A stretch of DNA of 64,000 nt from Mercurialis annua (GCF_937616625.2 NC_065571.1:10294501-10358500), one strand, 5' to 3'. Numbered from the stretch's first letter, positions 11,106-23,572 are shown. Translations and numbers: made by a program. Notes: a model not told the origin generated them from the sequence alone.

Positions 11106-13729
11106 AATTGATATTTAATATAGTGATTGAATATCAACTTATTCTATTCAAAAAGTACATTTACTCTATTTTTAGTAATTTGATATTACTGGACAAATAT
11201 AAGAGTTGCAAATTTCAATTTTTTTTATAATTAAATACGTGCAAAATGATTTTCTAAAGTCAAAATTTTGATCATTTTTTAAATGTATTCCAACAAAATA
11301 ATTTAAATATTATAGTACATTACTTCTATAAATTGCAATAATTATATTCAAGTTTTAGATTATACTTATTTAAAAAAATTATTTTTACATCATTATAATT
11401 TTATTTTTTAATTTATTAAAAATTATTTGATATAATTAGCTTCTTTCAGTTTAGAAAGTTTTGCACAGATTTCAAATGAGGATAAATGGTATTTGTTTCT
11501 GGTTTTTCCACTTATGAATTGGTGCTTATATTGTACACAAAAGGGATCTTTTTGCTGGTGGCTACTATTTAATTGTTTGGTGAGATATGTTTTGTCTTTG
11601 TTTGACTACATTAAGGATTTTAATTTTTGATGAGGTTATAATTAAAAATAAATATTGTAATTTTGGATGAAATATAAAACTAATGATGAAGATGTGAATA
11701 AGAAAGAACTACACATCATCATTATTTTTATATTTTCATCCAAATTACAATGATAAGCTATTATTTTATTTTGATGATGAAATTCAAATTTGGTGACTAA
11801 GCATAGTGAGGAAAATGTACAATTGGTCATAAAACAAGTGCAACTACGATAATTAATTTTATTATAAAATATTCAATTAGGCGATAAAAGTCTCTTTTTA
11901 TATCCATAAAATATTCAATTAGACGATTGAAGTCTCTTTCTATATCTATAAAATCATTGTTTTTGTCGCTTGTTTTGTTAGGCAACACCCTTTTGGGCCA
12001 TGGCTGCGAAAACATTTAGCCATGCAAGTTTTTGTTTGAGCGACTACATAGTTGGTTGATAAAAATAGAATTTGTAATTCGCATTATTAGTTTCCTCTAA
12101 TATTTCATAATTCCTTAGCTCTATTTAATACTTCAAATATTTATAAAATTATCAAATTGAATGATACTAAACCTCCAATTCTTTAAGCCATTCCCAACAT
12201 ATTTTTGGTTGAATTTAACATTTTGTCTCACATGAAGTTTGTGATCTCATAACTGGCACCTAATATATACTGTACTTCTTAATGCTCACATGAAGAAAAG
12301 ACCATGCAATTATTGATTAAACTAAAAAGACTGATTTCCATTTTATTAAAAATTGTCAATTAAACTACTCGCTCAGTATGAAGTTTAAAATGAAAATTTG
12401 TTGGAACAAATGCATGTAGCATGAAGAAGCTAAAAAAATAAAGAAAGTAAAAATGAGACTATTACTGAAAAATTTAGAGGGTTTGGTGAAAGGTTTAATT
12501 GTATTAGAAACTCCAAATTTTAACAGGGTTTTGTATTTTAACATGACTTTTTAGTTTTGACAATTTAAATCATGACCTAAATATTGTTGTAAAAATTTAT
12601 TTTGTTTTGTCTTATTTTTAATTTGTCTTTTTGTGTTATTTCAGAATAATATAAATCTCACATGGAAAGTGTAGAGCTTTAATTATGAGTTTATACTGGT
12701 ATATGCAATATAGACTCATAAGAGTGCTGAAGGGGAAGTAATAATGGGCTTGTAGTTTGGTATTCGGGATGAAAGTTGAATGGACTTGTCCAAGGTTCAA
12801 CTAAATTTTTTGCAACCCGGTTTTAATTTTTGATTATTATTTAATTAACAAAAGCTTACCTGAAAAGCCTATTATTTTCATTAGTAGAAATTAATTTTGC
12901 TCGACACCTAAAATTTCGGAACAAATTTTGACTTGCCTTTTAATACACGTTTTATTTAAGCTTACGCTCTGATTTTCTGTTAAGCCACGTTTAAACTTTA
13001 AACACGATTTTTTTGTTAAGCACAATCTTTGATTTTATATATTTTAAACTTAAATGCTGGATTGATTGGATACGAAAATTATCAAATATTAAAACCGCTT
13101 CTTCTACTCCTGTTGTATATAACAGAAGAGCTGGTTGAATCCTGGAGTATACAGCGATATACTTTTAGAACAGTGACATTCATCACGCCTGTAGCTAAAT
13201 ACTTCGTTCAGTTTTACAAATTGGCTAACAAATATTTCATACAATTCAAGATACCATCAATTTCCGTTACACTTCATCCATGAAACACTTCATCCATGAA
13301 GCTGACGTGGTAGCAAATAGCCTCACTTATTGTATTTTTCTAGTCCCGTTAGTGGCTAGCTCCGAGACTCTCGTAGTCATTTTCTAATCTTAGATGAAAC
13401 CATCTTCTGACAAAAAAAACTAACGTGGCAACCGAGTGTTACATGGATGAAGTGTTTCATTTATTTGCTACCACGTCAGTTTCAAATTATTCAAAATGAT
13501 CGGAAACATTAATATAAAATAAAAATAAAAGTAAGGATATTAAAATAATACAAATTAAAACAATGGTACCATCATTTTGAAACAAGGTATAAATAATTGG
13601 TATCATTTTGGCTAATAAACCCATTTTTTTATTAAAATTAAAGAAAAAGTATGAGCAACTACATTCAATAAGACAATTAAAATCTACATAGTATTATAAC
13701 ACCATAAACAATAAAAATGAGAATTAAAT
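11106..13729. other. Intergenic sequence
   Basis: No gene is recognised. There is a direct repeat of a roughly 45-bp unit at 11870-11955 (attcaattaggcgataaaag / attcaattagacgattgaag). At 13265-13310 and 13435-13490 an inverted pair containing acttcatccatgaa and gctacCACGTCAg motifs suggests a decayed foldback element, but its ends could not be fixed. Confidence 0.45.
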
Positions 13730-14719
13730 TTACTTTTTTCCGGTTACATTAGACACCAAATCCTTCAAAAACTTAGCAGACTTTGTAATAGGAGAATTAA
13801 TAGCCATCAAATTATACAAAACAGTCTCAACTTCACCAATTGATGGTCTAATCTTGAATTTTGAAACCACTTTCAATTCCCCTCCTTCCTCCTCAACAAG
13901 AATTGTCCACTTTTCACCACTTACAATCCCATCTCTCACACATTTAAAAACCACTCCTTTTCTCTTGCTCAAAATGCCTTGAACTTCCAATCCCAAAAAT
14001 GAATAAATCACCTCAAATGACCCTATAAATCCATGCAGCTCACCAAAATCATTCTCCTCCCCATATCCCCATTTAGGGTTTAGTATCACTACTGGTTTTG
14101 GATACAAGTTTTCAGAAATAGTTTTAATGGATGAAATTTGTGAAATATCTGGTGCTAGAAACACTGCTACCTCAACAGAATCAAATGTTAATGATCTTCC
14201 ATTACTGTTTATGACTGAAACAATATCAGCATGCTCGATATTACGCGACGAATGAGATCGAAATGACTCAATACCTGCGTTTTTCGAGTTTGAGTTCGGC
14301 CAAATGATTAGAATCTTTACGTTGGATCCCTTCCGTTTAACGGAGACGTTGTTGAAGAGATCGAAAGCAAGTTGCGAAAGGGATGCGGGCGAGTCGTCGA
14401 TGATCGGGATTTCGACTTGGAATCTAGGTTGTTTAAGTTTCTTGAGCTTTCCGGCGAGTTTAGGGTTGTTGAGAGGCTTTTCTAGAGTTGTGGAGAGGCA
14501 GGTTTTGGCTTGAAGAATGGCTTCTTCTTTGGAGGAAGGTGGTGTAGAGGAAGATAAGGCAGAGGTGATGTGTAGAGAGGTGTAAGAAGTTTGATTATGA
14601 GTTTTAGGAAATGGTAGAAATGAGAAAAACTGAGGTTTTTGATGTTGCAGAAATGGAGAAGAAAAGTTTGGAGTTTCAAAGGTTTGTATATGGGATTTGA
14701 GAAGATTGGAAAAAGCCAT
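13730..14719 (-). CDS. Chloroplast DUF1995 protein (LPA3-like), intronless
   Basis: A single uninterrupted frame ends at 13730. The Met at 14719 (MAFSNLLKSHIQTF) is preferred: it begins a Ser/Thr-rich, acid-poor stretch typical of a chloroplast transit peptide and gives 329 residues. An upstream in-frame ATG at 14779 would add 20 hydrophobic residues. The mature part (from about residue 65) matches the plant DUF1995 family: an EAILQAKTCLSTTLEKP-like opening, an EIPIIDDSP segment, and VVILNPKWG followed by ENDFGELHGFIGSFEVIYSF. In Arabidopsis the DUF1995 protein LPA3 helps assemble photosystem II; whether this is LPA3 or a paralogue cannot be told here. A plastid role is an inference. Confidence 0.85.
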   Translation of the reverse strand: MAFSNLLKSHIQTFETPNFSSPFLQHQKPQFFSFLPFPKTHNQTSYTSLHITSALSSSTPPSSKEEAILQAKTCLSTTLEKPLNNPKLAGKLKKLKQPRFQVEIPIIDDSPASLSQLAFDLFNNVSVKRKGSNVKILIIWPNSNSKNAGIESFRSHSSRNIEHADIVSVINSNGRSLTFDSVEVAVFLAPDISQISSIKTISENLYPKPVVILNPKWGYGEENDFGELHGFIGSFEVIYSFLGLEVQGILSKRKGVVFKCVRDGIVSGEKWTILVEEEGGELKVVSKFKIRPSIGEVETVLYNLMAINSPITKSAKFLKDLVSNVTGKK

Positions 14720-14779
14720 GAAATTCTCGGTACTCAGCAAAACACTCACTCCACACAAGATAAGAGATATGAGGCTCAT

Positions 14780-15605
14780 GAAGTGGCCATTTGTTCTTTT
14801 TTATATTCATATTTATTTTGATCCTGGTAAATAATTAAAACATTATTTTAAATATGAAAAAAAATGAGAACTATAAAATTTGATATGATTTTACCATTGA
14901 TTAACTAAATTTCTCAAAGATCAAACTTCAAAACAACATTTTTTATTAATATATAAAAATAATCATTATCACACTATAATTAAATTAAATTTAATGATTT
15001 ATTATTAAATTTTACTGACCAAAACCAAGACACCCTGATCATTGCATATAACCCCATGATAACAACTTTATACTGGCCCAGCCATTGTGGAGAAGATATG
15101 TACACACCCTTCACCACTTCACGTACCTATCATAAATTCATAATACAGCAACGTAATTATGCAGTTAAAATAACTGAAAAAGGAATAGTGTTTCATAAAT
15201 ACAGTTCAGCGTCTACGCAATTAAATAAAAGAAAAAGAGCATGACAATCTAGGGTTAGACTCTAAGGCACTGAAAGTGCACGAATTCTCCCAGCCTTTTT
15301 CTAAGCCAAACCTAATGAGCCTACCCTTAACATCATAACTCAAGGACGGACAGTGTCAATGGCTATATAACTCCTAACGGAAGCTCCGATAAAAACACAC
15401 ATTGCTAGATAGAACTTATTGAAATATACATGCGCACCAGTAATAAAACATAGAAATTCAGATCGGATATATGGTCAATCATCCACCAATCCACTCCGGA
15501 CTCCAAAACTAATACAGATAAGAACAATGACAAAACAAATACTTCTTTTTTTGGTGCAAAATGCAAACCCGGAGCATTTGTAGGTTGCATTTTTCGGTTG
15601 TGCGC
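14780..15605. other. Intergenic sequence between the DUF1995 gene and the bHLH 3' end
   Basis: No additional gene is seen. Part of 15245-15605 probably belongs to the 3' untranslated region of the bHLH gene, being less AT-rich than the surroundings. Small reading frames here have no recognised similarity. Confidence 0.45.
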
Positions 15606-18548
15606 TTAAGCAACAGGAGGACGAAGCACGTGATCTTGAGAGGTATCCACGGCAGCAGGCGGCATAAACTGCCACATGGCTACTCCTGGATAACCAATGA
15701 AAGGCACCAACTTGTTTCCCGTTGCTTGGCCTTGAGCAGCAGCGAATGCTGCAGGCATTGCAGGAGGAGGAGGCATAAAACTCGGTTGTGCATTCACAAC
15801 CTTCAGCTGCTGCTCTAACTTCTCCTTCTCCACCTTCAGCCTCTGCTTCTCATCTCGAAGCTCATTCTTTTCAGTCTAAACAAGGCAAAATAGCAGTTTA
15901 ATAATATAGACACCAGTAACCAATCAGAACTCTACGCTGAACATCAGAAAAGTTCAAGACACAAAGAAAACAGATGAAAACAAATTCACCTTCAATTCTT
16001 TAATCTTCTCCTGAAGACTAGAATTTGAGTCCTTCAGCTTCTGAGCTTCACCTCGTAACTGAGTCACCATTCGGACAGCATCAATTAGAACTGCTGCCTT
16101 ATCTGTTTTAGGGGGCCTTCCAGGCTCTAAGATAGAGCCCAATTCCAAAAACCTAGCAATCACAAAGATTACAAAAAATATGTGCCTCAAAAGAAAGAAC
16201 AAGAGAAAAAACAAGGGGAAAGAATAAGGAAGTACTTGTCATTTAATCTATCCCTCCGCAGCTTTTCCCTACATGCTTTGGAGCTAGAAGCACTACATGA
16301 TTCAGATCTGCCCCTGCAGTAGGAAGTACGACCTTAAATGAGAGACAGTGATAGGAAAACATTCCTCTGCTATAATTAATATGAGACGCAGTTCAAAAAT
16401 ATACATATATAAGATAGATAAATAAAAAGCATAAGTTTGTATTTAGCTTCTATCAAATAGGAGAGTAGTTGGTGGAAATGGATGAGAAGTGAATTAAGAA
16501 ATAATCAGGTTATCTAACTCTCGACATTCCAAAAAAGTATTAATTGGGAAATCATGTTCATGGCTCTAGTCTACTGAAAAGCATAGTACTTCAGCTAATG
16601 CAATAAAGTCAACTGTAATCTTACGAGTACTGCAAAGCAAATTCAAAGATTATTTGCAAAAGATTTAATGAATAGATATTCTACATTTACAGGTCCATTA
16701 TTTGTAGACTCAAAAGTAAGACAGTGACTGGATAGCATGACTGCAACTTGCAGTGATTGAAAACAGAAGGGAATTTAAAGATTTTATTGGTTTCAGAAAG
16801 CTATTTAAGCATCTGATACAACATCCCACTGTTGTCATGTCACAATAAAAGGAATAAGAAAAAAAGGTAGGCCCGATTCTCATTTCTAGTTTCTAGCACT
16901 TTCAAATGAACTATATACAAAGCGAATAAATCTCAATAGTCTCACAAAAAACTAGTGACCACAATTTACAACCAAAAAAGAGAACTAAGTTTCTTTACTG
17001 ACTAATATAACATAGTAATCTGAAACGAGCATACCTCTTCTTGGAGCTGGAATCCTTATGGGTGTCAACATCCCCAAACGATCCATCAATTTCCGCACTA
17101 GGAAGACATTTTCAAAAATAAATATTTGATTAGGCTGTGAAAATAGCACCAATAAAAAAGCAAGATAATAACATATTACAAAAGAAATGCAAATCTGATG
17201 TCACATGAATGCAAACATGATCACAGAACACAAACCATCAAGCATACACAAAATCAACCCTTTATATCAATCTTCAAAAAAGCAGAAATCGATAATAAGG
17301 CCTTGGACAGGTGTTACTCACCCTCATATTTTGTTGAAGTTAATATCATACAAATTAATCGATAGTAAATCCACAAACCTTATAACCTGGCACTGATTGG
17401 GAGTGAAAAGTACGTTCGATGAAACTACTATTACTGCTACATGGTACTGTAATGGAACTCAAATAGAATCACTCTCCCACTCAGAGAAGACAAGAATCAA
17501 GAAACGAAATCATCTCTACTGCAAAACCACATTATACCTATCAAACCTATCAGATATCAAACTCATACCATAAGCACACTTTCATGACTTAATCACCTAG
17601 ACTGTACACAAAAAACCAATAAAACTCCCAAATAGATGAATGCCTACAATTACCAATAAAAATAAATACTCCCTCCGGTCATAATATTCGTCGCAGTTGA
17701 GAATTTTTTTTGGTTCATAATTTTTGTCACATTAGAGTTTTAAGAAAGCATTAATTGCTATTTTTCCAAATTTATCCCTAGTAATAAATAACTTAGTAAG
17801 GTTAAAAGGTCAAGTCAAACATAAAAATAGTAGTTATTAATATGGACAATTTAGTAAAAGTATCTACAAATTAAGACATTTATTACTCTCTTAATTTATG
17901 TGAAAATGGCCAAATGCGACAAATATTATGGACTGGCGGGAGTAATTGATAGTATTGACCCATGAGGGCAAAAAAAAAACCCTTCTCCTGTTCTCCAGTT
18001 ACTAAAGTCCAATTCTTTTGTTATAAATTTTCAGCTAATTCTATACAATTCAACACCTTAAACAGTATAGGAAGAAAAACACCAACAAGCTATGACCGAT
18101 AATTAGCTAATAAAAACAATGAAATCGAAAAAAAAAAGTAAATAAAAAATCTTTATAGTGTGAATTCTATAAATCAAAAGCAAATAACCAGCCAAGATTA
18201 CTAAACTAAAATACCTATGATACCAATACAAGATGTCAAATTGCAATAAGATAGATTCAGTAATAAATTACACCTACCCATACACTAATAAGCACAATTA
18301 ACTAATAAAAAAATCACAAACTGAGAAAAAATTCCCAAAAAAATTCCCTCAAATTTTTTTCCCACAAATATACCCTTGAAATGATAAATAGACACAAAAA
18401 GGAGACCTTGAATTAAAATTAGAATTTCAATTTACCTGACATTAGAAGAACCATTTAGGGTTTGCACAGGCCAAGAGAAGCCAGGAACAGGTATATCATC
18501 GATCAGCCCATATTCCATCAGCCAATTCGTGTTTTCCGGTGACACCAT
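15606..18548 (-). CDS. ILR3: bHLH transcription factor, ILR3/bHLH115 (IVc) type, five exons
   Basis: Exons on the minus strand are 18436-18548, 17035-17097, 16236-16313, 15990-16152 and 15606-15875. The total is 687 bases and 228 residues, with every junction GT/AG and in phase. The basic region (KACREKLRRDRLNDKF, residues 71-86) is followed by helix-loop-helix and a leucine-rich coiled coil to about residue 165. The C terminus carries the group IVc signature, PGVAMWQFMPPA then VDTSQDHVLRPPVA. In Arabidopsis the IVc factors (ILR3/bHLH105, bHLH34, 104, 115) activate iron-deficiency genes and are targeted by the BTS ligase; the same role here is inferred. It could equally be bHLH115 or bHLH34, so the symbol marks the group. 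Intron 1 contains a Stowaway MITE. Confidence 0.93.
17669..17942. mobile_element. Stowaway MITE, 274 bp, in bHLH intron 1
   Basis: Left end CTCCCTCCGGTCATAATATT and right end aatattatggactggcgggag form the inverted repeat, flanked by TA at 17667-17668 and 17943-17944. It lies between exons 1 and 2 of the bHLH gene and leaves the splice sites intact. Confidence 0.9.
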
Positions 18549-19000
18549 TTTTCCTAATTTCGCCGGAAAATTACGTTCCGAATCGCCGGCTGAACCGGTT
18601 GTGGCGTGTTTGGCTGATAAGAAAAGAAAAGAAAATGGGGGAATTAGTAATAGTTTTTATTCTTTTTTAACGGTATTTTCGTTTATAGAGCGTTGCTATA
18701 ATTTTGTGTCGGGTTAAAATTGAGAGAGAGAGGGGGGCGGGCGTGTTTGGTGCAGGTGGTCAGTGTGAAGTTTCGTCATCGTGCGCACTTAGATTTCTTT
18801 ATGGGCTCTTTAAGCCCAACTCATATTACATAATGGGCTTTTATAAAAATGGGAACATTAGGTATTTGAGAAAACCACAAAAATATTACTATTTAAATAA
18901 GAGTTTACAAAAATACACACCAAATCAAAAATTTACATTCATGACAAAATAAGGAAAAACTTTACATTTTCTACCCAACCACTAAATAAGAGACACGTGG
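18549..19000. other. Upstream region of the bHLH gene
   Basis: The first ~200 bases are less AT-rich and probably hold the 5' untranslated region and proximal promoter of the bHLH gene on the minus strand. No TATA box stands out. From about 18850 the sequence changes to AT-rich repeat DNA. Confidence 0.45.
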
Positions 19001-20295
19001 CACATTCAAAACCAAGAAAAAAAGTCAAAACGTGTTAAAAATAGTCAAAAACGCGTCAGAAACGCGTCTGACGTGCGTCTGCCACGCGTCTGACACGCGC
19101 GTCAGTCACGCGTCAGCGCGTGTCAGCATGTAAAAAAAATAAAAAAATGTATCATCTATGTGTCTGATATGTATCTGCTATGTATCTGAAATGTGTCACT
19201 GATTCATTTTCTCATATTTTTAAAAACAAAAACAAATAAATATATGTGTGTATATATATACACACATATTATTTTATGTACTATATATATGTGTATCTGA
19301 GGTGCATGTATAATATATTTTAAATTCAAAAATATATGTATCACATGCTTTAAAAATGCATAAATTACGTTACAAAAAATTTATATATAATATATTATGT
19401 ATTAAAAAAATATATATCTATCATATATAAAGTATATATATGAATTGTTTTTAATATGTATTTAAAAAATGTGTCTTCCTATTAAATATTTGATGTTTGC
19501 TCCGTCCTTTTATTTTTCCATGTTGCACGAGGTTTTGCTTTTTAGCTCAATTTATTGTTTATATTTATAATGTATTTACGATGTATCGACTATGTATTTA
19601 CAGTGTATTGCAAGATAAATGACAAATCGGTAATATATTAAAATTTTATTATTAATTTTTCACCTCTATATTTTTGATGTATCGATGGTGTATTTATGAT
19701 GTATCAATGATATATCGGTTATTTTAAAATTTATTTTGTTAAAATAATTCAAAAAAATTAAACATGTATCATCTATGTATTTGCTATGTATCGAAACTGT
19801 ATCACCTATGTATTACTAATACACACATGTATCGATCATTTTGAAATTTATTTTGTTGAAAATAATCCTTCTAAATTGGAGATAGATTATAAAAATTGTA
19901 ATCAATGGTGTATCTACGAAATTCATTTTGTTGAAAAGATAATAAAAAAAACATGTATCTACAATGTATTAATGGAATATTTTATGATGCGTCGACGATT
20001 TATACACAATGTATTAGTGGTGTATATATGATGTATCGTTGATGTATCCAATACGTATATACATGATATAATGTCTTCATTAAATTTATCACCTGTTGAA
20101 ATTAATTTTACACATACGAAGTTATATTAAAAATGTAAATATTTGTAATTTTCTAGTTTACATAAAAAAATCAAAATTCAAAAATAATTCAGATACATCT
20201 CAGAAACAAGTCATATACATCTTGATAATATTTCAGATATATCTAAAAAACAACACAGATACATCTCCGAACCAGCTCAGCCACATCCTTTTATT
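19001..20295. repeat. Degenerate ACGCGTC and ATGTATC repeat block
   Basis: At 19030-19125 several copies of acgcgtc/tgacgcg occur close together. From about 19145 to 20060 the heptamer atgtatc recurs dozens of times at loose 10-12 bp or larger spacing. From 20190 to 20285 the same motif appears inverted, as gatacatctcag-type copies. Inverted subterminal short repeats are typical of the ends of some plant DNA transposons, so this is probably one arm or the interior of such an element; its boundaries could not be fixed. No protein is encoded. Confidence 0.7.
19242..19269. repeat. Perfect 28-bp palindrome (ATATGTGTG...)
   Basis: ATATGTGTGTATAT followed by its exact complement, with no loop. It sits inside the ATGTATC repeat block and alternates purine and pyrimidine almost throughout. 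Confidence 0.85.
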
Positions 20296-20766
20296 TACAT
20301 TCTTTGAAATAAAAGGATAAACCCAAGGGATTGAATGTTCATCAAATAAACCCAAAAGAGCATGAAAACCATTGTCATTTCCAATCTCACAAATTCACAA
20401 AACACAGTCCCCTAATATCATACAAAACCAACAAAATTGATCATATTAGTAGAAAGAACCATAGTTCTGAAACTACCCAAATAAAATCTAGTTGCAAATT
20501 ATGTTGCAGTAACAAATGTCAAAGCAGTGATTAGACTAAGCATTACCATTCTTCATGTCAAAACTTTAAGCCACCCAGATCCCGATAATCATCAAAATTA
20601 ACCAAACAAACATATGCATATTAAGGCCATAAAATTAAACCAAAAAGCAAATAGCAGAATCATCACAACAAAGATACCCATCTCTACGGTCTTGTTCCTC
20701 AGCTTCTTTATTAGCAACTTGGACAGATTTAAACCACAAATTTAATTCAATTACTTTCATCCAAGA

Positions 20767-21120
20767 TCAAAGCTTTTCAACAAAAACTAAGTTTTCCTTT
20801 CGGCTTTTTTTAACTGTAATTGTGTGCACAAAAACTATAGAAAGAGCAGATGGTGGGATTTTTGGTGGCTTGTCTCGGGGACTCAGACTCATTTTTGCTA
20901 ACCCATTAGCTGAGTTTTTTAGATCTTCATTTCTTGGGACTGTTATTAGCAATTTTTTTATTTGTTGTTCTATTCTCGCCATGCTTCTTTCTTCGCCTGA
21001 AGAAAATAAAGTATCAATAAGTAACTCCAGAACTAGAAAAAAACCAGCCACTTTAGCTATGCTTATGCATGTTTGATCTTCTACATCTATAATCGCTTTA
21101 CAGATTGTGCTTGGTGCCAT
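20767..21120 (-). CDS. Possible small gene of unknown function (117 aa)
   Basis: A 117-residue frame starts with a well-formed ATG at 21120 and has normal-looking amino acid composition, unlike the repeat-derived frames around it. It has a hydrophobic segment (IAKVAGFFLVLELLIDTLF, about residues 21-39) followed by a charged stretch with SMARIEQQIKKLL and a Pro/Lys-rich stretch with DKPPKIPPSAL. I do not recognise a family. It lies between two repeat-rich transposon-like blocks, so it may be a captured gene fragment rather than a resident gene. More exons are possible on either side. Confidence 0.35.
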   Translation of the reverse strand: MAPSTICKAIIDVEDQTCISIAKVAGFFLVLELLIDTLFSSGEERSMARIEQQIKKLLITVPRNEDLKNSANGLAKMSLSPRDKPPKIPPSALSIVFVHTITVKKSRKENLVFVEKL

Positions 21121-21691
21121 TTAAAACTTGTGGGTATTGGAATTTTGAAATCAACTGAATGAATCAACCAAATGAATTTAATAATGATTGTATATTATGA
21201 AAAAGGAAGAGACTTTATACATGTTTTATGATGATTAGAGAGAAGATGTTTGAGAAAATGGCAGACCGTCGTTGATCGGAGAATCCAAAGGAAGAAAAGA
21301 CATTGCTTTTATTTGATTGAACCCACACAGCAAAAAAGTATTGATAGAAGAGAGATGGGTATAAAATGTAATAATTTCGCCAGCTAAGCTATTTATTGTA
21401 AAATGCATCTGTTATAAGAGAAAAGATTGCAGTGGGTTGGCATTTGAGAAAAGATCATCCGCTTTCTTAATTAATCCGTAATTTTCTCTAGGTATTTACT
21501 CCAAAAATGAAAATATTTGCACATTTTACCTCAACATGGAAAAGTTGCAGAAAAAACCTCACGTTTTTTTCAGATTTATGTTTTTACTCTGGGTTTAAAA
21601 ATATTTATGATTTTACTCCGTTATCATCTGGTTATCATAAATCCTTCTGTAATTATATTTTTGCGCACGTTATCATCCAATTATCATAATC

Positions 21692-21947
21692 TTATCATAT
21701 TTCATTATCATCTAGTTATCTTACTACAGTGTTATGATAACAACATGATAATATACTGATACTGAGATGATAATCAGATACTGTTTTATCATAACATAAT
21801 CATAGATATTATCATAACATTATCATATTTCATTATCATCTAGTTATCTTACTGCAGTGTTATGATAACAACATGATAATATACTGATACTGACATGATA
21901 ATCAAATATTGTTTTATCATAACATAATCATAGATATTATCATAACA
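21692..21947. repeat. Two tandem copies of a 128-bp TTATCAT-rich unit
   Basis: The block beginning ttatcatatttcattatc at 21692 is repeated at 21820 with few differences, and the start of a third copy appears at 21948. Within each unit the shorter motif ttatcat and its complement occur many times. Confidence 0.9.
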
Positions 21948-22548
21948 TTATCATATAGGTACCATAAATATTATCATCTCGGTATCATATGATAATGCTA
22001 TGATAACGACATGATAATGTTATGATAACAATATGATAATCAAATATTATTTTCTATAAACAATCTTTTTTTCCTGCAATATTATGATAACTACATGATA
22101 ATACAGTGATACTCATATGATAATCAGAAACTGTTTTTTTTAGAAAAATATTTTTCTCTGCAGTGTTATGATAATGATATGATAACGTCATAGTGATAAC
22201 GATATGATAACCAGGAGCTGTTTTCTGCAGAAAATCGTTTTTTCTGCAGAAAATTGTTTTCTTTCATCATAAAATCGTTTTTAATGCAGATTTTCAGATC
22301 TTAAACTGAAAAAATTCAAGAACAATTTTTTTAGATCTGAGAGTTAAAATAAATCGTAATAATCACCACGAGTTAAGAAAAAAAATCGCTAAAATGTGGA
22401 AGAACGGCAAATCAACGGCGACGTGAAAACAAAGCGAAGGCGGGACGAAGGCGGAGCAACGACGGATCGTTGAAGGAACGACGGCGGCGTGATAAAGAAT
22501 AAAAAAATAAACGAAAAAAAGAAAAAATGGTGAAGAAGACAAATGGAG

Positions 22549-22598
22549 AAGAAGAAGAAGAAGAAGAAAGAGAAAAAGAGAGAGAGAGAGAGAGAGTA
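22549..22598. repeat. GAA and GA microsatellites
   Basis: Seven GAA-type units followed by a perfect GA run of about 11 units, read on the plus strand. They lie inside the foldback element ending at 22801. Confidence 0.85.
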
Positions 22599-23253
22599 GA
22601 AAATCTGAGAAAAAAAGTGAGATACTCATGTTAGAGTAAAAATAAAATGGTTAGAGTAAAAAATAATAAAAAAAAGTATTATTATAATAAAAAAGATGTT
22701 AGAGTAAAAAAATAAAAGTACTAAAAAGATGAGGTATTTTCTCTATTTTTTCCTTGTTGAGGTATAATTTACTATTATTTTAGAAAATAGAGTATTTTCC
22801 CTAATTTTCTCTATAAAAATACCTATTTTCAGCTAAATGTTTGTAAAAATATACTTTAATTGTTTTTTTTGGAAAATACGTTTTTTGATAGATTACTGGT
22901 AAATTATGGGGTAACTTATTGAAAAATGAGATATTTTAAAATATATATATTTACAGCACCACCATGATAAAGCATATTTTTATAGAAATTTCAAAAAAAA
23001 GGTGTAGAATGTAATTTTCTCATGTAAAAATACAAATAGCCCAATTACATATATAAAATTTCTGATTGGTTAATTTATTTTGTGAAAATACATTAAATAA
23101 ATTTTTAATTTACAAATATCGCATTAGTCCTTTTTTTTGAAAAAAAAATCATTTGCCTGTTTTTCTATGATTATTTTCAAAGTGATTCTTTATATTAAAA
23201 ATATATTAATGATTTAAATGATTTAAAACTTTTTGAATTTAACTATTAAATTA

Positions 23254-23572
23254 AGATTTAATAGCGTAGAAAATCATGAATTTTACCGTATTTTTTAAAT
23301 TTAACATGAATTTTTAATTTTAAAAAATTAATACACCAACTTTTAATTTTCTGCAATTTTAGAACCGAATAATTTTCCGTAAGAAAATTCTGATATGGAC
23401 ACCGGAACAGTGGTTATTCCAGTGTACACATTAGCATTTTTTTTTGACGGAAAATTACTAGTTGTCTAAAATTGCAAAAAACTAATAGTTTATGTATTAA
23501 TTTGCTAAAATTAAAGTTGGTGTCAAATTTATAAAACAAGCGAAAGTTTATGATTTTTTTATGCGATTAAAC
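23254..23572. mobile_element. MULE-type MITE, 319 bp
   Basis: Inverted repeats of about 100 bp: the left arm has aatcatgaattt, acaccaactttt and gcaattttaga; the right arm has their complements in the mirrored order. A 9-bp direct repeat, attaaatta, flanks it at 23245-23253 and 23573-23581. The middle contains a second mirrored pair, ttttccgta/gacggaaaa. The repeat is AT-only, so chance is not excluded, but the long arms support the call. Confidence 0.68.

Larger units (their letters stand above)
21490..22801. mobile_element. MULE-type element with TTATCAT/ATGATAA arrays, about 1.3 kb
   Basis: Left end AGGTATTTACTCC and right end gagtattttccc (complement GGGAAAATACTC) are related inverted repeats; both arms also share acctcaacatgg/acctcaacaagg-type phrases. 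An 11-bp direct repeat, taattttctct, flanks it at 21479-21489 and 22802-22812. The interior holds TTATCAT/ATGATAA arrays with a 128-bp tandem duplication, then on the minus strand a TCTCTC run, TTC-repeat, CCGCCGTC-rich stretch and AGATCTGAAA motif. No transposase. Confidence 0.7.

Noticed and set aside
13265..13490. Inverted pair with acttcatccatgaa and CACGTCAG
   Set aside because: The inverted repeat is real but termini and target duplication could not be located, so it is noted only in the intergenic entry.
14720..14779. Upstream start for the DUF1995 gene
   Set aside because: It would put 20 hydrophobic residues before a good chloroplast transit peptide; the Met at 14719 fits better, though the upstream start is not excluded.
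22363..22629. 88-residue Leu/Phe/Ser frame
   Set aside because: Translation of GA and GAA microsatellites within a transposon.
19001..22801. CRISPR-like regularly spaced repeats
   Set aside because: Repeat units are short, degenerate and irregularly spaced, in a plant genome, with no cas genes.
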